Assembly (NCBI GenBank): GCA_017460265.1
Contig: JAFUBJ010000562.1
Span: 1 to 17,767, forward strand
Length of the DNA stretch: 17,767 bases
Direction: 5' to 3'
Source of the DNA: Atopobiaceae bacterium
GTDB lineage: Bacteria; Actinomycetota; Coriobacteriia; Coriobacteriales; Atopobiaceae
Part shown: positions 6,666-13,482 of the stretch, one piece after another
Position numbering within the stretch: position 1 is the first letter of the stretch
How the letters are laid out: the number at the start of each line of letters is the position of its first letter
The notes under the pieces: generated by a model
Told to the model about the DNA's origin: nothing
Database searches by the model: none
What the model saw: the letters and a program-made list of their open reading frames with translations, nothing else
Translations under genes and position numbers: made by a program

Positions 6666-6741
6666 TGGTGCCCCCGGACGGATTCGAACCGCCGACACCA
6701 GGTTTAGGAAACCTGTGCTCTATCCCCTGAGCTACGAGGGC
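6666..6741 (-). tRNA. tRNA-Arg (anticodon CCT), CCA encoded
   Basis: The minus strand reads GCCCTCG for the acceptor stem, AGCTCAGGGGATAGAGC for the D arm, CAGGTTTCCTAAACCTG for the anticodon arm with CCT in the loop, and GGCGGTTCGAATCCGTC for the T arm. A pairing CGGGGGC, discriminator A and CCA (6666-6668) complete it. One G-T pair is in the acceptor stem. CCT reads the rare arginine codon AGG. The gene stands alone with its own promoter and terminator and borders the accessory patch to its left. Confidence 0.97.
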
Positions 6742-6751
6742 GTGCGTCAGT

Positions 6752-6757
6752 CATTCT
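6752..6757 (-). promoter_or_regulatory. -10 element of the tRNA-Arg promoter
   Basis: On the minus strand TGCTAGAATG gives an extended -10 (TG, one base, TAGAAT) about 10 bases before the mature tRNA end. No strong -35 is visible. Confidence 0.45.
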
Positions 6758-6792
6758 AGCATCTTGCGAACTTGTGCACCAGCCCGCAACCA

Positions 6793-7764
6793 TCAGCTAT
6801 TCCGAAGCGCAGGATCTTTTCCTGCTTCGGGCATCTCGCCACGATACGGCACAAACGACGGATCCGGCTTCAGGTAGCGCTTGTCGATCTTTGCAAGGTA
6901 GGTGATGGGGAACCCGTCCATGCCGTGAATGAGCGTGCAGCGCGCCTCCATGACGGCCGACAGGAGCAGCAGCGCCTCGCGCACATCAAAGCCATGCTCG
7001 TCAACCATCAGACGCAACAGCTCGTTGATGGACGCGGCATGTGCCTCCTCCATCCCCGGCAACGCGGCCAGCGACATGAGGTAGCGCTCGTCCTCCAGCT
7101 TGATCCAGCGCCCGCGACGGTCCTCGTGCATGACTTCCACCGCAAGCTCGACCTCGCCCGTGCATTCCAGCGCCGTATGACAGATCTCGCCGTCGCCCAT
7201 CACCGCATGCAGATCGCCCACATGCAGCAGTGCACCCTCCACAAAGACGGGCAGGTAGATGGTGGTGCCAGCGCACACTTCCTGGCAATCCATGTTGCCG
7301 CCATGCAGTCCGGCAAGCATGTTGGACACGGGCTCGCCGTCAGGGGCTGTGCCCAGCGTGCCAATCATGGGCGCCACAGGAATCTGCAGCTCGTCGGACC
7401 ACTGGCACATGCCGTCCACCACGGGAACGGTCTTGGTGACCACGTCCCAGTCGTTGGGCCAGAGCTTGCGCGAAAGCGGATGACGCCACCCGGCAAAGCC
7501 CATGTACGAAAGGGCGGCCGGCTGCACGTCGCGGATATGAACGGCAAGCGTGTCTCCGGGATGTGCTCCCTCCACGCCGACAACCGTGGTCAGATTGGGG
7601 CCGCGCGACTTGGACGGATCCCACTGGTCCTGCGCATCGTTAAGCCAGTCGCCACCCGTAAGCTGCGTCTGCACTCGGAAGACCTCGCCCTCGCGCACCG
7701 TGATGGCAGGCTCGTTGTCCCGTGAATGCTGGTTATACAGACGATCAATCCCTGCGACCTGCAT
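6793..7764 (-). CDS. acetamidase/formamidase family amidohydrolase
   Basis: This 323-residue protein is of the FmdA/AmdA family, which hydrolyses formamide, acetamide or related short amides to the acid and ammonia in the cytoplasm. Family landmarks are GPNLTTVVGVEGAHPGDTL (55-73), AGWRHPLS (91-98), HGGNMDCQEVCAGTTIYLPV (154-173) and HVGDLHAVMGDGEI (181-194). The His, Asp and Glu residues in the last two belong to the metal/catalytic region. Its length is within the family's range. The ATG follows GTAGGGGGTTTGT, a purine-rich ribosome site. It lies 83 bases after the membrane protein gene with its own promoter-like sequence and a structured leader, so it may be a separate unit supplying ammonia from amides. 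No transporter or second amidase gene is adjacent. Confidence 0.9.
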   Translation of the reverse strand: MQVAGIDRLYNQHSRDNEPAITVREGEVFRVQTQLTGGDWLNDAQDQWDPSKSRGPNLTTVVGVEGAHPGDTLAVHIRDVQPAALSYMGFAGWRHPLSRKLWPNDWDVVTKTVPVVDGMCQWSDELQIPVAPMIGTLGTAPDGEPVSNMLAGLHGGNMDCQEVCAGTTIYLPVFVEGALLHVGDLHAVMGDGEICHTALECTGEVELAVEVMHEDRRGRWIKLEDERYLMSLAALPGMEEAHAASINELLRLMVDEHGFDVREALLLLSAVMEARCTLIHGMDGFPITYLAKIDKRYLKPDPSFVPYRGEMPEAGKDPALRNS

Positions 7765-7770
7765 ACAAAC

Positions 7771-7811
7771 CCCCTACCCCGAAGTCGTGCGCCACGACCT
7801 CAGTGTAGGGG
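7771..7811 (-). promoter_or_regulatory. promoter and structured leader of the formamidase gene
   Basis: On the minus strand TACACT (7803-7808) is a -10 candidate about 38 bases before the ATG. It falls within an outer inverted repeat, CCCCTAC (7771-7777) with GTAGGGG (7805-7811), around a perfect small hairpin GTCGTG-CGC-CACGAC (7784-7798). No T-run follows, so a leader or operator is more likely than a terminator. Confidence 0.4.
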
Positions 7812-7847
7812 ATTGACAGCCAGCAGGCGAAGGCAAAGGCACAGACG

Positions 7848-8477
7848 CTACTTCTCGGCGTCCTCGCGGATGATCTGCTCGAGCTTCTTCTTGGTCAGGC
7901 CTTTGACCTCGGCGTCAACGCGCTTTCGAATGGGGCGCGCCTTGACCAGGTCGTAGATGAAGGCGCCAATGATGCAGGCGTACGCCAGGACCAGCGTCAC
8001 CATGGCGCCCACAACAAGCCGCGAGGCAAAGTCGGTGTCCACGCCTTCAACGCGGTTGAGATAGGCGTTCACGCCAAACGAGAAGATCGTGAGCGCAAGG
8101 CCCGAGCCCAGCAGAATCCACCACACCTTCTGCGTCTTCTTGTACTCAGGGTCGTTCTTGAGGATGATGTTGGCGGCGGTGACGCGGCGGTCATCGGCGT
8201 CGCGGCGCGCGGCGCGGTCGGCCTTGCGCTCCTCCTTGGTCATCTCGCTCGTCTTCTTGCCGGAACGGCCCTCCTTGGCATCCTCGGCAGAAACGACGCG
8301 CACCGACGATGCCGCAGCCGTAGCAGGCTTGGCGCGTGCGGTCGAGCGCTTGGAGAAGCCCGAGGACTCCTCCTGCTGAGCGCCGTTGTCGGCATCCTTC
8401 TTCTCCTTGCCGCTAAAGATGCTTCCGGCCTCCTGGGCCTCGCGCTTTGCGGCGTCAATGGTGTCGCGCAGTGACAT
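7848..8477 (-). CDS. two-helix membrane protein of unknown function coupled to purC
   Basis: I do not recognise a named family. The 209-residue product has a long, charged, Lys/Arg/Glu/Ala-rich N-terminal half (1-115) that is probably unstructured or helical, then two transmembrane helices (about 118-138, KVWWILLGSGLALTIFSFGV, and about 152-175, ending IIGAFIYDLV). A basic C-terminal tail (KARPIRKRVDAEVKGLTKKKLEQII) follows. Both ends should face the cytoplasm. Its ATG overlaps the purC stop by one base (TAATG), so translation is coupled to SAICAR synthetase. No enzymatic motif is seen. It could be a membrane anchor or scaffold. Nothing in the sequence proves a link to purine synthesis beyond the coupling. 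Confidence 0.8.
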   Translation of the reverse strand: MSLRDTIDAAKREAQEAGSIFSGKEKKDADNGAQQEESSGFSKRSTARAKPATAAASSVRVVSAEDAKEGRSGKKTSEMTKEERKADRAARRDADDRRVTAANIILKNDPEYKKTQKVWWILLGSGLALTIFSFGVNAYLNRVEGVDTDFASRLVVGAMVTLVLAYACIIGAFIYDLVKARPIRKRVDAEVKGLTKKKLEQIIREDAEK

Positions 8478-9361
8478 TACTGCTCCTTCATGGGCGTGAA
8501 CTCGGTTCCGGTGATGATCTGGAATGCCTCCTCGTAGCGCGCGGAGGTTCCGGCAATGACGTCGGTCGGCAGGTGCGGTGGCTCGCCCGTCATGTCCCAG
8601 TTGGCCTTGAGCCAGTCGCGCACGTACTGCTTGTCATAGCTGGGCTGGACGTTTCCCTCGGCGTACTCGTCCGCAGGCCAGAAGCGGCTGGAGTCGGGTG
8701 TCAGGCACTCGTCGATAAGCGTCAGCTGGCCATCGATCAGGCCAAACTCAAACTTGGTGTCGGCGATGATGATGCCGCGCGTCAGCGCGTACTCCGCCGC
8801 GGCGTTGTAGATCTTGAGCGACGCATCGCGGAGCTGCTCCGCCATGTCGAGGCCCACGATCTCGGCGCAGCGCTCAAACGAGATGTTCTCGTCGTGGTCG
8901 CCCAGCTCGGCCTTGGTAGACGGGGTGAAGATGGCCTCGGGGATCTTGCTTGCCTCGGTCAGGCCGTCGGGCAGGCGGATGCCGCAGACCGTGCCGTCCT
9001 GGTCGTAGGTCTTCTTGCCAGAGCCGGTCAGGTAGCCACGCACGATGCATTCGATGGGCAGGGGCTGCGCCTTCTTGACCAGCATGGAGCGACCGGTGAG
9101 ATAGGCCTCGTAGGTGCGGTACTCCTCGGGATAGTCCGCCACGTCCATCGAGATGAGATGATTGGGCATGAGGTCGGCAAAGCGCTCAAACCAGAACTGG
9201 GAGATGCGCGTCAGGATCTCGCCCTTGTGCGGAATCTCGTCCGGAAGAATGAAGTCGAACGCGCTGATGCGGTCCGACGCAACCATCAGCAGGCTGTCGC
9301 CGCAATCATAGATGTCGCGGACCTTGCCGTGACTGTCGGGCCTGATCTCCATCTGGGCCAT
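8477..9361 (-). CDS. purC: phosphoribosylaminoimidazole-succinocarboxamide (SAICAR) synthase
   Basis: This cytoplasmic enzyme joins CAIR and aspartate using ATP to make SAICAR in de novo purine synthesis. Conserved segments are GKVRDIY (12-18, nucleotide loop), SDRISAFD (29-36), ECIVRGYLTGSG (about 104-115) and DTKFEFG, then LIDECLTPDSSRFWP near the C-terminal third. At 294 residues it matches the longer eukaryote/actinobacteria-like form rather than the 235-residue Bacillus type. A perfect AAGGAGG lies 5 bases before the ATG. An extended -10 promoter precedes it, and the unknown membrane protein follows with a one-base overlap. The product of this step is cleaved by PurB, encoded 4 kb to the right. 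Confidence 0.97.
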   Translation of the reverse strand: MAQMEIRPDSHGKVRDIYDCGDSLLMVASDRISAFDFILPDEIPHKGEILTRISQFWFERFADLMPNHLISMDVADYPEEYRTYEAYLTGRSMLVKKAQPLPIECIVRGYLTGSGKKTYDQDGTVCGIRLPDGLTEASKIPEAIFTPSTKAELGDHDENISFERCAEIVGLDMAEQLRDASLKIYNAAAEYALTRGIIIADTKFEFGLIDGQLTLIDECLTPDSSRFWPADEYAEGNVQPSYDKQYVRDWLKANWDMTGEPPHLPTDVIAGTSARYEEAFQIITGTEFTPMKEQ

Positions 9362-9394
9362 GAGACCTCCTTATGCGTGATGTGCAACCTATTC

Positions 9395-9420
9395 ATTGTA
9401 GCAGGGTAGCCCCTGCTCAA
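9395..9420 (-). promoter_or_regulatory. purC promoter with an embedded palindrome
   Basis: On the minus strand TGCTACAAT gives an extended -10 (TACAAT, 9395-9400) about 34 bases before the ATG. TTGAGC (9415-9420) is only 14 bases upstream, too close for a usual -35. AGCAGGG (9400-9406) and CCCTGCT (9411-9417) form a perfect 7-bp inverted repeat around GCTA, filling the space between the two hexamers. It looks like an operator or a short hairpin. Confidence 0.5.
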
Positions 9421-9491
9421 CGGCGAGGCCTTTGATAGATAAGAGTTACTCTCCTGCGACTTCCCGCGCACCACCAGGCGCTGCTTGGGGA

Positions 9492-11027
9492 TCAGCCTTC
9501 CTGGATGGCCTGCGAGAGCGTCCTTCTGCCGTGGTCCTGTGGGAAGCGGATGCTGAAGAGCGTGCCCTTGCCAAGCTCGGACTCGACGGTGATGGTGCCG
9601 TTGTGCTGGTCAACGATCTCTTTGGTGATGGCCAGGCCCACGCCCAGGCCGCCCGACACACGCTCGCGGCTTGCGTCAGAGCGCCAGAAGCGCGAGAAGA
9701 TGCGCGAGATGTCTTCCTTAGCAATGCCCATGCCCGTGTCCTGCACCATGATGACGACCTCCGGCCGCTCATAGGCAAGCGTCACGAGCACCCAGCCACC
9801 CGACGAGGTGTAGCGCATGGCGTTGGACATGAGGTTGACGATGGCCTCGCGAATGAGGTCAGGGTCAACGTCGGCGTACAGCTCGTCGCGCGGGGTCTCG
9901 TTGGCAAAGCGCAGGTGAAGGCCCTTCTCGTGGAACAGCTGATGCTGCGAGCTCACCAGGCTGCGCACCAGGTAGACCATGTCGGTGCGCTCAAACTTGA
10001 GGCTCCCCTTGCCGTTTTCGATGCGCGAGAGGTGCAGCATGGCGTCAACCAGGCGAGAGAGGCGCCGCGTTTCGGAAGCGACGGTCTCCAGGTGCTCGTC
10101 GTCTGCGGGAAGCATACCAGCCTGCATGGCCTCGACCGTCACGAGCATGGCCATGAGCGGCGTGCGCAGCTCGTGCGCCACGTCGGAGGTCAGGCGGTGC
10201 TCGATCTTGATGTCATGCTCAAGGGTGGTGGCCATCGAGTCGAAGGTCTCGCCCAGCTGGCCGATCTCGTCCTCGCCGGTAAGCTTGGTGCGTGCCGTGA
10301 GGTCGCCGCTTCTGATCTGCGCAGCCGTGGAGGTGATGATCTTGATGGGCCGTGTAAGCGAACGCGAGGTGAAGTAGCCAATGACGCAGGCAAAGCCCAC
10401 CGCGACCATCGCTGCCATGAAGATGGCGGAGTAGGAGTTCTGCCTAAAGGCGGCGTCGCTCTTGGTAAGGAGCGCGTCGGACCCAAAGGCCCACAGGCGC
10501 ACCTCGCCGACCTTGTCCCCTTCCGACGTGATGACCTCAGATATCACCACGGAGTCTGGGTCGATGTTTGTCACGTCCGAGACGGGCGTAGGCCCCGTGT
10601 GGCCAGAGCGGCGCGAAAGCGCCCAGGTGTCGTCGTAGATGACCTCGCCGCTTTCGTCCACGACCTGCACGCCCACGTCGGTCGACGCCGCAGAGGCGGA
10701 GCTTGCGTAGGTCAGCACGCGGCGGTTCCACCCTCCTTGGGCCTCGTATTGGCGCGAGAGCACCTGCGCCGTGGAGTCCGCCAGGCGCTGCATGTTGTCA
10801 CGCGTGTAGCTCTGGAACTGGCCCTCCCACGTGAAGGCAAGCATGACCGAAAGGATGACCGCCGTCATGGCCGCCGTAAGCGCAAAGAAGAAGGTCAGCC
10901 GTGCGCGAAACGTCTGGGTCGCGGGGCTTTTGACCTCGGGGCGCATCGTGTTGTACGACCCCTTGGAAGAATCGCCCCCGTCTTGGGACGAGGGCGATCC
11001 GTCTTGTTTCAGGACGTAGTCCGCCAC
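9492..11027 (-). CDS. HAMP-domain sensor histidine kinase
   Basis: This 511-residue transmembrane sensor kinase is a partner of the regulator just upstream. In order it has a polar cytoplasmic N-terminus (1-40), TM1 (about 44-66), an extracytoplasmic sensing region of about 130 residues (70-198), TM2 (about 199-219), HAMP (about 220-272) and HisKA. The phosphorylated His285 is in SDVAHELRTPL. The HATPase domain has the N box REAIVNLMSNAMRY (393-406), G1 DTGMGI (430-435), F box FSRFWR and G2 GLGVGLAI (460-467). All catalytic residues are present. It starts with GTG two bases after the regulator stop (TAG CT GTG), so the two are co-translated. The signal is unknown, and the external domain resembles no named sensor that I can identify. 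It ends 130 bases before purC. Confidence 0.95.
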   Translation of the reverse strand: MADYVLKQDGSPSSQDGGDSSKGSYNTMRPEVKSPATQTFRARLTFFFALTAAMTAVILSVMLAFTWEGQFQSYTRDNMQRLADSTAQVLSRQYEAQGGWNRRVLTYASSASAASTDVGVQVVDESGEVIYDDTWALSRRSGHTGPTPVSDVTNIDPDSVVISEVITSEGDKVGEVRLWAFGSDALLTKSDAAFRQNSYSAIFMAAMVAVGFACVIGYFTSRSLTRPIKIITSTAAQIRSGDLTARTKLTGEDEIGQLGETFDSMATTLEHDIKIEHRLTSDVAHELRTPLMAMLVTVEAMQAGMLPADDEHLETVASETRRLSRLVDAMLHLSRIENGKGSLKFERTDMVYLVRSLVSSQHQLFHEKGLHLRFANETPRDELYADVDPDLIREAIVNLMSNAMRYTSSGGWVLVTLAYERPEVVIMVQDTGMGIAKEDISRIFSRFWRSDASRERVSGGLGVGLAITKEIVDQHNGTITVESELGKGTLFSIRFPQDHGRRTLSQAIQEG

Positions 11028-11029
11028 AG

Positions 11030-11749
11030 CTACTTGGCGGCGTCAGCCGACTTGTTGGCAGCCTCAAAGCGGTAGCCAACGCCGTGAACGGTGTAGAGCC
11101 ATGTGGGGTTGCGCGGGTCGTCGCCAAGCTTGGCGCGCAGGTTCTTGACGTGGCTGTCGATGGTGCGCTCGTAGCCCTCGAAGTCGTAGCCCAGGACCTT
11201 CTCGACCAGCTCCATGCGGGTATACACGCGGCCCGGATAGCGAGCCAGCGTGGTCAGCAGCTTGAACTCGGAAGCCGTGAGGTCGACCTCCTTGCCCTCG
11301 ACCGTCACCTTGTGGCCAGAGATGTCGATGGTGAGGTCGCCAAAGTCAAGCACCTCGAGGGCAGGCTCGCTCTCGGTGTGGGCACGACGCAGCAGCGCAC
11401 GCACGCGCGCGACCAGCTCACGCGGGGAGAACGGCTTGATGAGGTAGTCGTCGGCGCCCAGCTCGAGGCCAATGATGCGGTCTTCCACCTCGCCCTTTGC
11501 CGTCAGCATGATGATGGGCACATTGGACGTCTCGCGAACGGCGCGGCACACGCGCTCGCCCGACAGCTTGGGAAGCATGAGGTCCAAGATGATGAGGTCA
11601 AACGAGTGCTTCTCGAACTCCTCGAGAGCACTTTGGCCATCTCCCACACCACGAACCATATAGCCTTCGCGCTCCAAATATGCGGCAACGGCGTCACGAA
11701 TGGTCTTCTCGTCCTCGACCAGAAGGATCCTCTTCTCCTCTGAAGCCAT
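11030..11749 (-). CDS. OmpR/PhoB family response regulator
   Basis: This 239-residue DNA-binding response regulator has receiver domain 1-120 with the acidic pocket VEDE (11-14), phospho-acceptor Asp56 in LIILDLMLP, Thr83 in IIMLTAKG and Lys105 in YLIKPF. The winged-helix domain (about 132-230) carries LTASEFKLLTTLARYPGRVYTR and ERTIDSHVKNLRAKLGDDP, ending VHGVGYRFE, typical of OmpR/PhoB proteins. AAGGAGG is well placed before the ATG. It is followed by its kinase with a two-base gap. A TAAAAT element 80 bases upstream may be its promoter. The regulon cannot be deduced, but the neighbouring lipoprotein and purC genes are possible targets. Confidence 0.96.
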   Translation of the reverse strand: MASEEKRILLVEDEKTIRDAVAAYLEREGYMVRGVGDGQSALEEFEKHSFDLIILDLMLPKLSGERVCRAVRETSNVPIIMLTAKGEVEDRIIGLELGADDYLIKPFSPRELVARVRALLRRAHTESEPALEVLDFGDLTIDISGHKVTVEGKEVDLTASEFKLLTTLARYPGRVYTRMELVEKVLGYDFEGYERTIDSHVKNLRAKLGDDPRNPTWLYTVHGVGYRFEAANKSADAAK

Positions 11750-11827
11750 GAGCAGCCTCCTTAACCTCGTGGCCTGTATGTATCCGCCTGCTCTGTTGCA
11801 GATGCAGAATTCACGAACTTACATCAC

Positions 11828-11833
11828 ATTTTA
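11828..11833 (-). promoter_or_regulatory. candidate -10 element for the two-component operon
   Basis: TAAAAT on the minus strand, in GCGCTAAAATGTG, lies about 80 bases before the regulator ATG in the 111-base gap after the lipoprotein gene. No clear -35 or upstream terminator is seen, so read-through from the lipoprotein gene is equally possible. Confidence 0.3.
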
Positions 11834-11860
11834 GCGCAGACCGATGGCGCTGGCACGCCT

Positions 11861-13078
11861 TTACAGCGCGAACGCGCGAAGGAGTACGGAAGCGGGGTAC
11901 CCTGTGTCGACATTTTTGATGGTCGAGAAGGTCACGAAAGTGTCGGTCTCCCCCACACGCGCCGGGTACTCGCCGTAGTCGACGCAGCGGTCCGCAGCGC
12001 TGAGGAAGGTATAGCCCTTCTCCTTGGTGTCGACCACGTAGTACGACGCTCGGCTCTTGACCACAAACAGGCCGTCCTTGCCGGACACGTTGGCAAAGGG
12101 CTCGAGCGGAACCGACGCGAAGTCGCCCTCGGCCGTGCCGATGTAGGTGCCCATCGACCCAAGGAGCCCACCGTATCCGTAGCTTGCCTCAACCGAGAGG
12201 GCAAAGACGTCGCCCATGCGCACGGCGTGGAATGGACGAACGTTTTCGGGCATGACCAGGCGGTCGATGATGGTGCCCAGGTCGTCGGAGAGGCTGTAGG
12301 CCGTGATGCCGTAGTAGGTGCCCTCCTCGTTGCGCACGCGCGGGGTGAGGGTGACCGTCCCGCGCGACACGGAGGGCGCCGTGGCAAAGCGACCCAACGA
12401 CTCCACGACGTCAGTCGCGTCCGACGCTCCGGTGCGCCACAGGTAGCAGTGGGACATCTCGGCCGTCTTGTTGCCGTTGAGCGAGGGCATGACCTGCCAG
12501 ATGACCTTGTTGCCTGTCACCGCAAAGCGCGGGGGGTCCCAGTCGGAATCGCCCTGCCAGAGCGTGTTGGGCGCGCCGGACAGGGCGCCGTTGGCAAAGC
12601 CCGCCGCATAGAGTGACCACGCCTTGGTCAGCGTGTCCAGCTCTACCCAGGCATAGGCCGAGTCTGAGCAGCGCGCATCGTAGATGACCACGTTGGGCGA
12701 GTTGGGGGTGATGGGCGCGGCCACCACCTCGGTGAGCTCGCCCGACTCGAGCGAGAAGGCCGAGCACTTGACCATGGGCATGGCCGACGCGCCAGCGGTG
12801 GTCACCGGAAGCCACGTGCCCTCGCCCTCGTGCGGAACGTTACCCAAGGGCAGCTCCCACTCGCCCTTGCTCTCAAACTCGCGCTCGATGTATTGGAACG
12901 CGCCGTCCTCGCCCAGGATCGTGGTGGCGGAGTCTTCCTCCACGATCACCGGGTCAGAGGGAATGACGTCCTCGACGGGGTTCTTGCAGCCGCCAAGGAC
13001 CGGTATGGTTGCTGCGACAACGCCCGTTGCCGCAGCCGTGCGGAAGAATCCGCGTCTGGTGACGTTGTGCTTAAACAC
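11861..13078 (-). CDS. Tat-exported lipoprotein of unknown function, beta-propeller-like
   Basis: The N-terminus has a twin-arginine motif (TRRGFFR, 7-13), a hydrophobic stretch (AAATGVVAATIPV) and a lipobox LGGC with Cys31, so the protein should cross the membrane folded through Tat and be lipidated on the outside. The remaining 370 residues are rich in beta-prone segments with repeated spacing: GTWLPVTTAG, VVIYDARCSDSAYAWVEL, KVIWQVMPSL, GTYYGITAYSL, GLFVVKSRASYYVVDT. They resemble a WD40/YVTN-like propeller, although no repeat motif is exact. It starts with GTG, whose AGGA ribosome site is made by the stop region of the TSCPD gene 8 bases upstream, so the two are co-translated. Function is unknown. 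A sensor accessory role for the downstream kinase is only conjecture. Confidence 0.8.
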   Translation of the reverse strand: MFKHNVTRRGFFRTAAATGVVAATIPVLGGCKNPVEDVIPSDPVIVEEDSATTILGEDGAFQYIEREFESKGEWELPLGNVPHEGEGTWLPVTTAGASAMPMVKCSAFSLESGELTEVVAAPITPNSPNVVIYDARCSDSAYAWVELDTLTKAWSLYAAGFANGALSGAPNTLWQGDSDWDPPRFAVTGNKVIWQVMPSLNGNKTAEMSHCYLWRTGASDATDVVESLGRFATAPSVSRGTVTLTPRVRNEEGTYYGITAYSLSDDLGTIIDRLVMPENVRPFHAVRMGDVFALSVEASYGYGGLLGSMGTYIGTAEGDFASVPLEPFANVSGKDGLFVVKSRASYYVVDTKEKGYTFLSAADRCVDYGEYPARVGETDTFVTFSTIKNVDTGYPASVLLRAFAL

Positions 13079-13086
13079 GCGTCATC

Positions 13087-13359
13087 CTATGCGGCACCCT
13101 GTGCCAAGGCGCGGGCCTCGGCAAGCGCGATCGTCATCTGGTCTGCGCAGGAAGTGCCACGGTTGCGGCACTGGTTGCCGGCCAAGAGGGTAATGATCTC
13201 GTCGACGGGCTTGCCCTGAACGAGCTTGGCGACCGCCTTGGTGTTGCCGTTGCAGCCACCGTCAAACTCGACGTTTTCGATGGTGTTGCCGTCGTCGGAC
13301 AGGTCGACGTGAATGTTGCGGGGACACACGCGGCTTGGCGTGAAGTCATAGCTGACCAT
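13087..13359 (-). CDS. TSCPD domain-containing small protein (TIGR03905 type)
   Basis: This 90-residue protein resembles the C-terminal TSCPD domain of class II ribonucleotide reductase-like proteins, here standing alone. It reads VCPRNIHVDL, then VEFDGGCNGNTKAVAKLVQGKPVDEIITLLAGNQCRNRGTSCADQM. The cysteines in GGC, NQC and TSC could bind metal or take part in thiol exchange. Family function is not established. The ATG at 13359 is preceded by AAAAAGGAG, while a longer frame to 13413 passes through the promoter and is not used. It is first in the transcript with the Tat lipoprotein and divergent from purB. Confidence 0.88.
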   Translation of the reverse strand: MVSYDFTPSRVCPRNIHVDLSDDGNTIENVEFDGGCNGNTKAVAKLVQGKPVDEIITLLAGNQCRNRGTSCADQMTIALAEARALAQGAA

Positions 13360-13387
13360 GGTATCTCTCCTTTTTCGCTGTTGTATC

Positions 13388-13426
13388 AGTATACCCACAC
13401 AGGCCGTTCTCAACGCTCGCTAGAAT
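13388..13426. promoter_or_regulatory. divergent promoters for the TSCPD gene and purB
   Basis: On the minus strand TATACT (13388-13393) is a good -10 about 30 bases before the TSCPD ATG. On the plus strand TAGAAT (13421-13426) lies 56 bases before the purB ATG. The -35 hexamers are weak for both. The -10 elements are 27 bases apart, so the two promoters probably compete or share control. Confidence 0.45.
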
Positions 13427-13482
13427 GGGTTCGGAGATTTCCGCAGAACAGCCATCCGGCAGCCGATCCGAAAGGACCTCGC

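Noticed and set aside
9432..11075. Plus-strand open frame of 547 codons opposite the sensor kinase
   Set aside because: The His- and Arg-rich product is a typical antisense shadow of a high-GC gene. The kinase on the other strand carries every expected motif.
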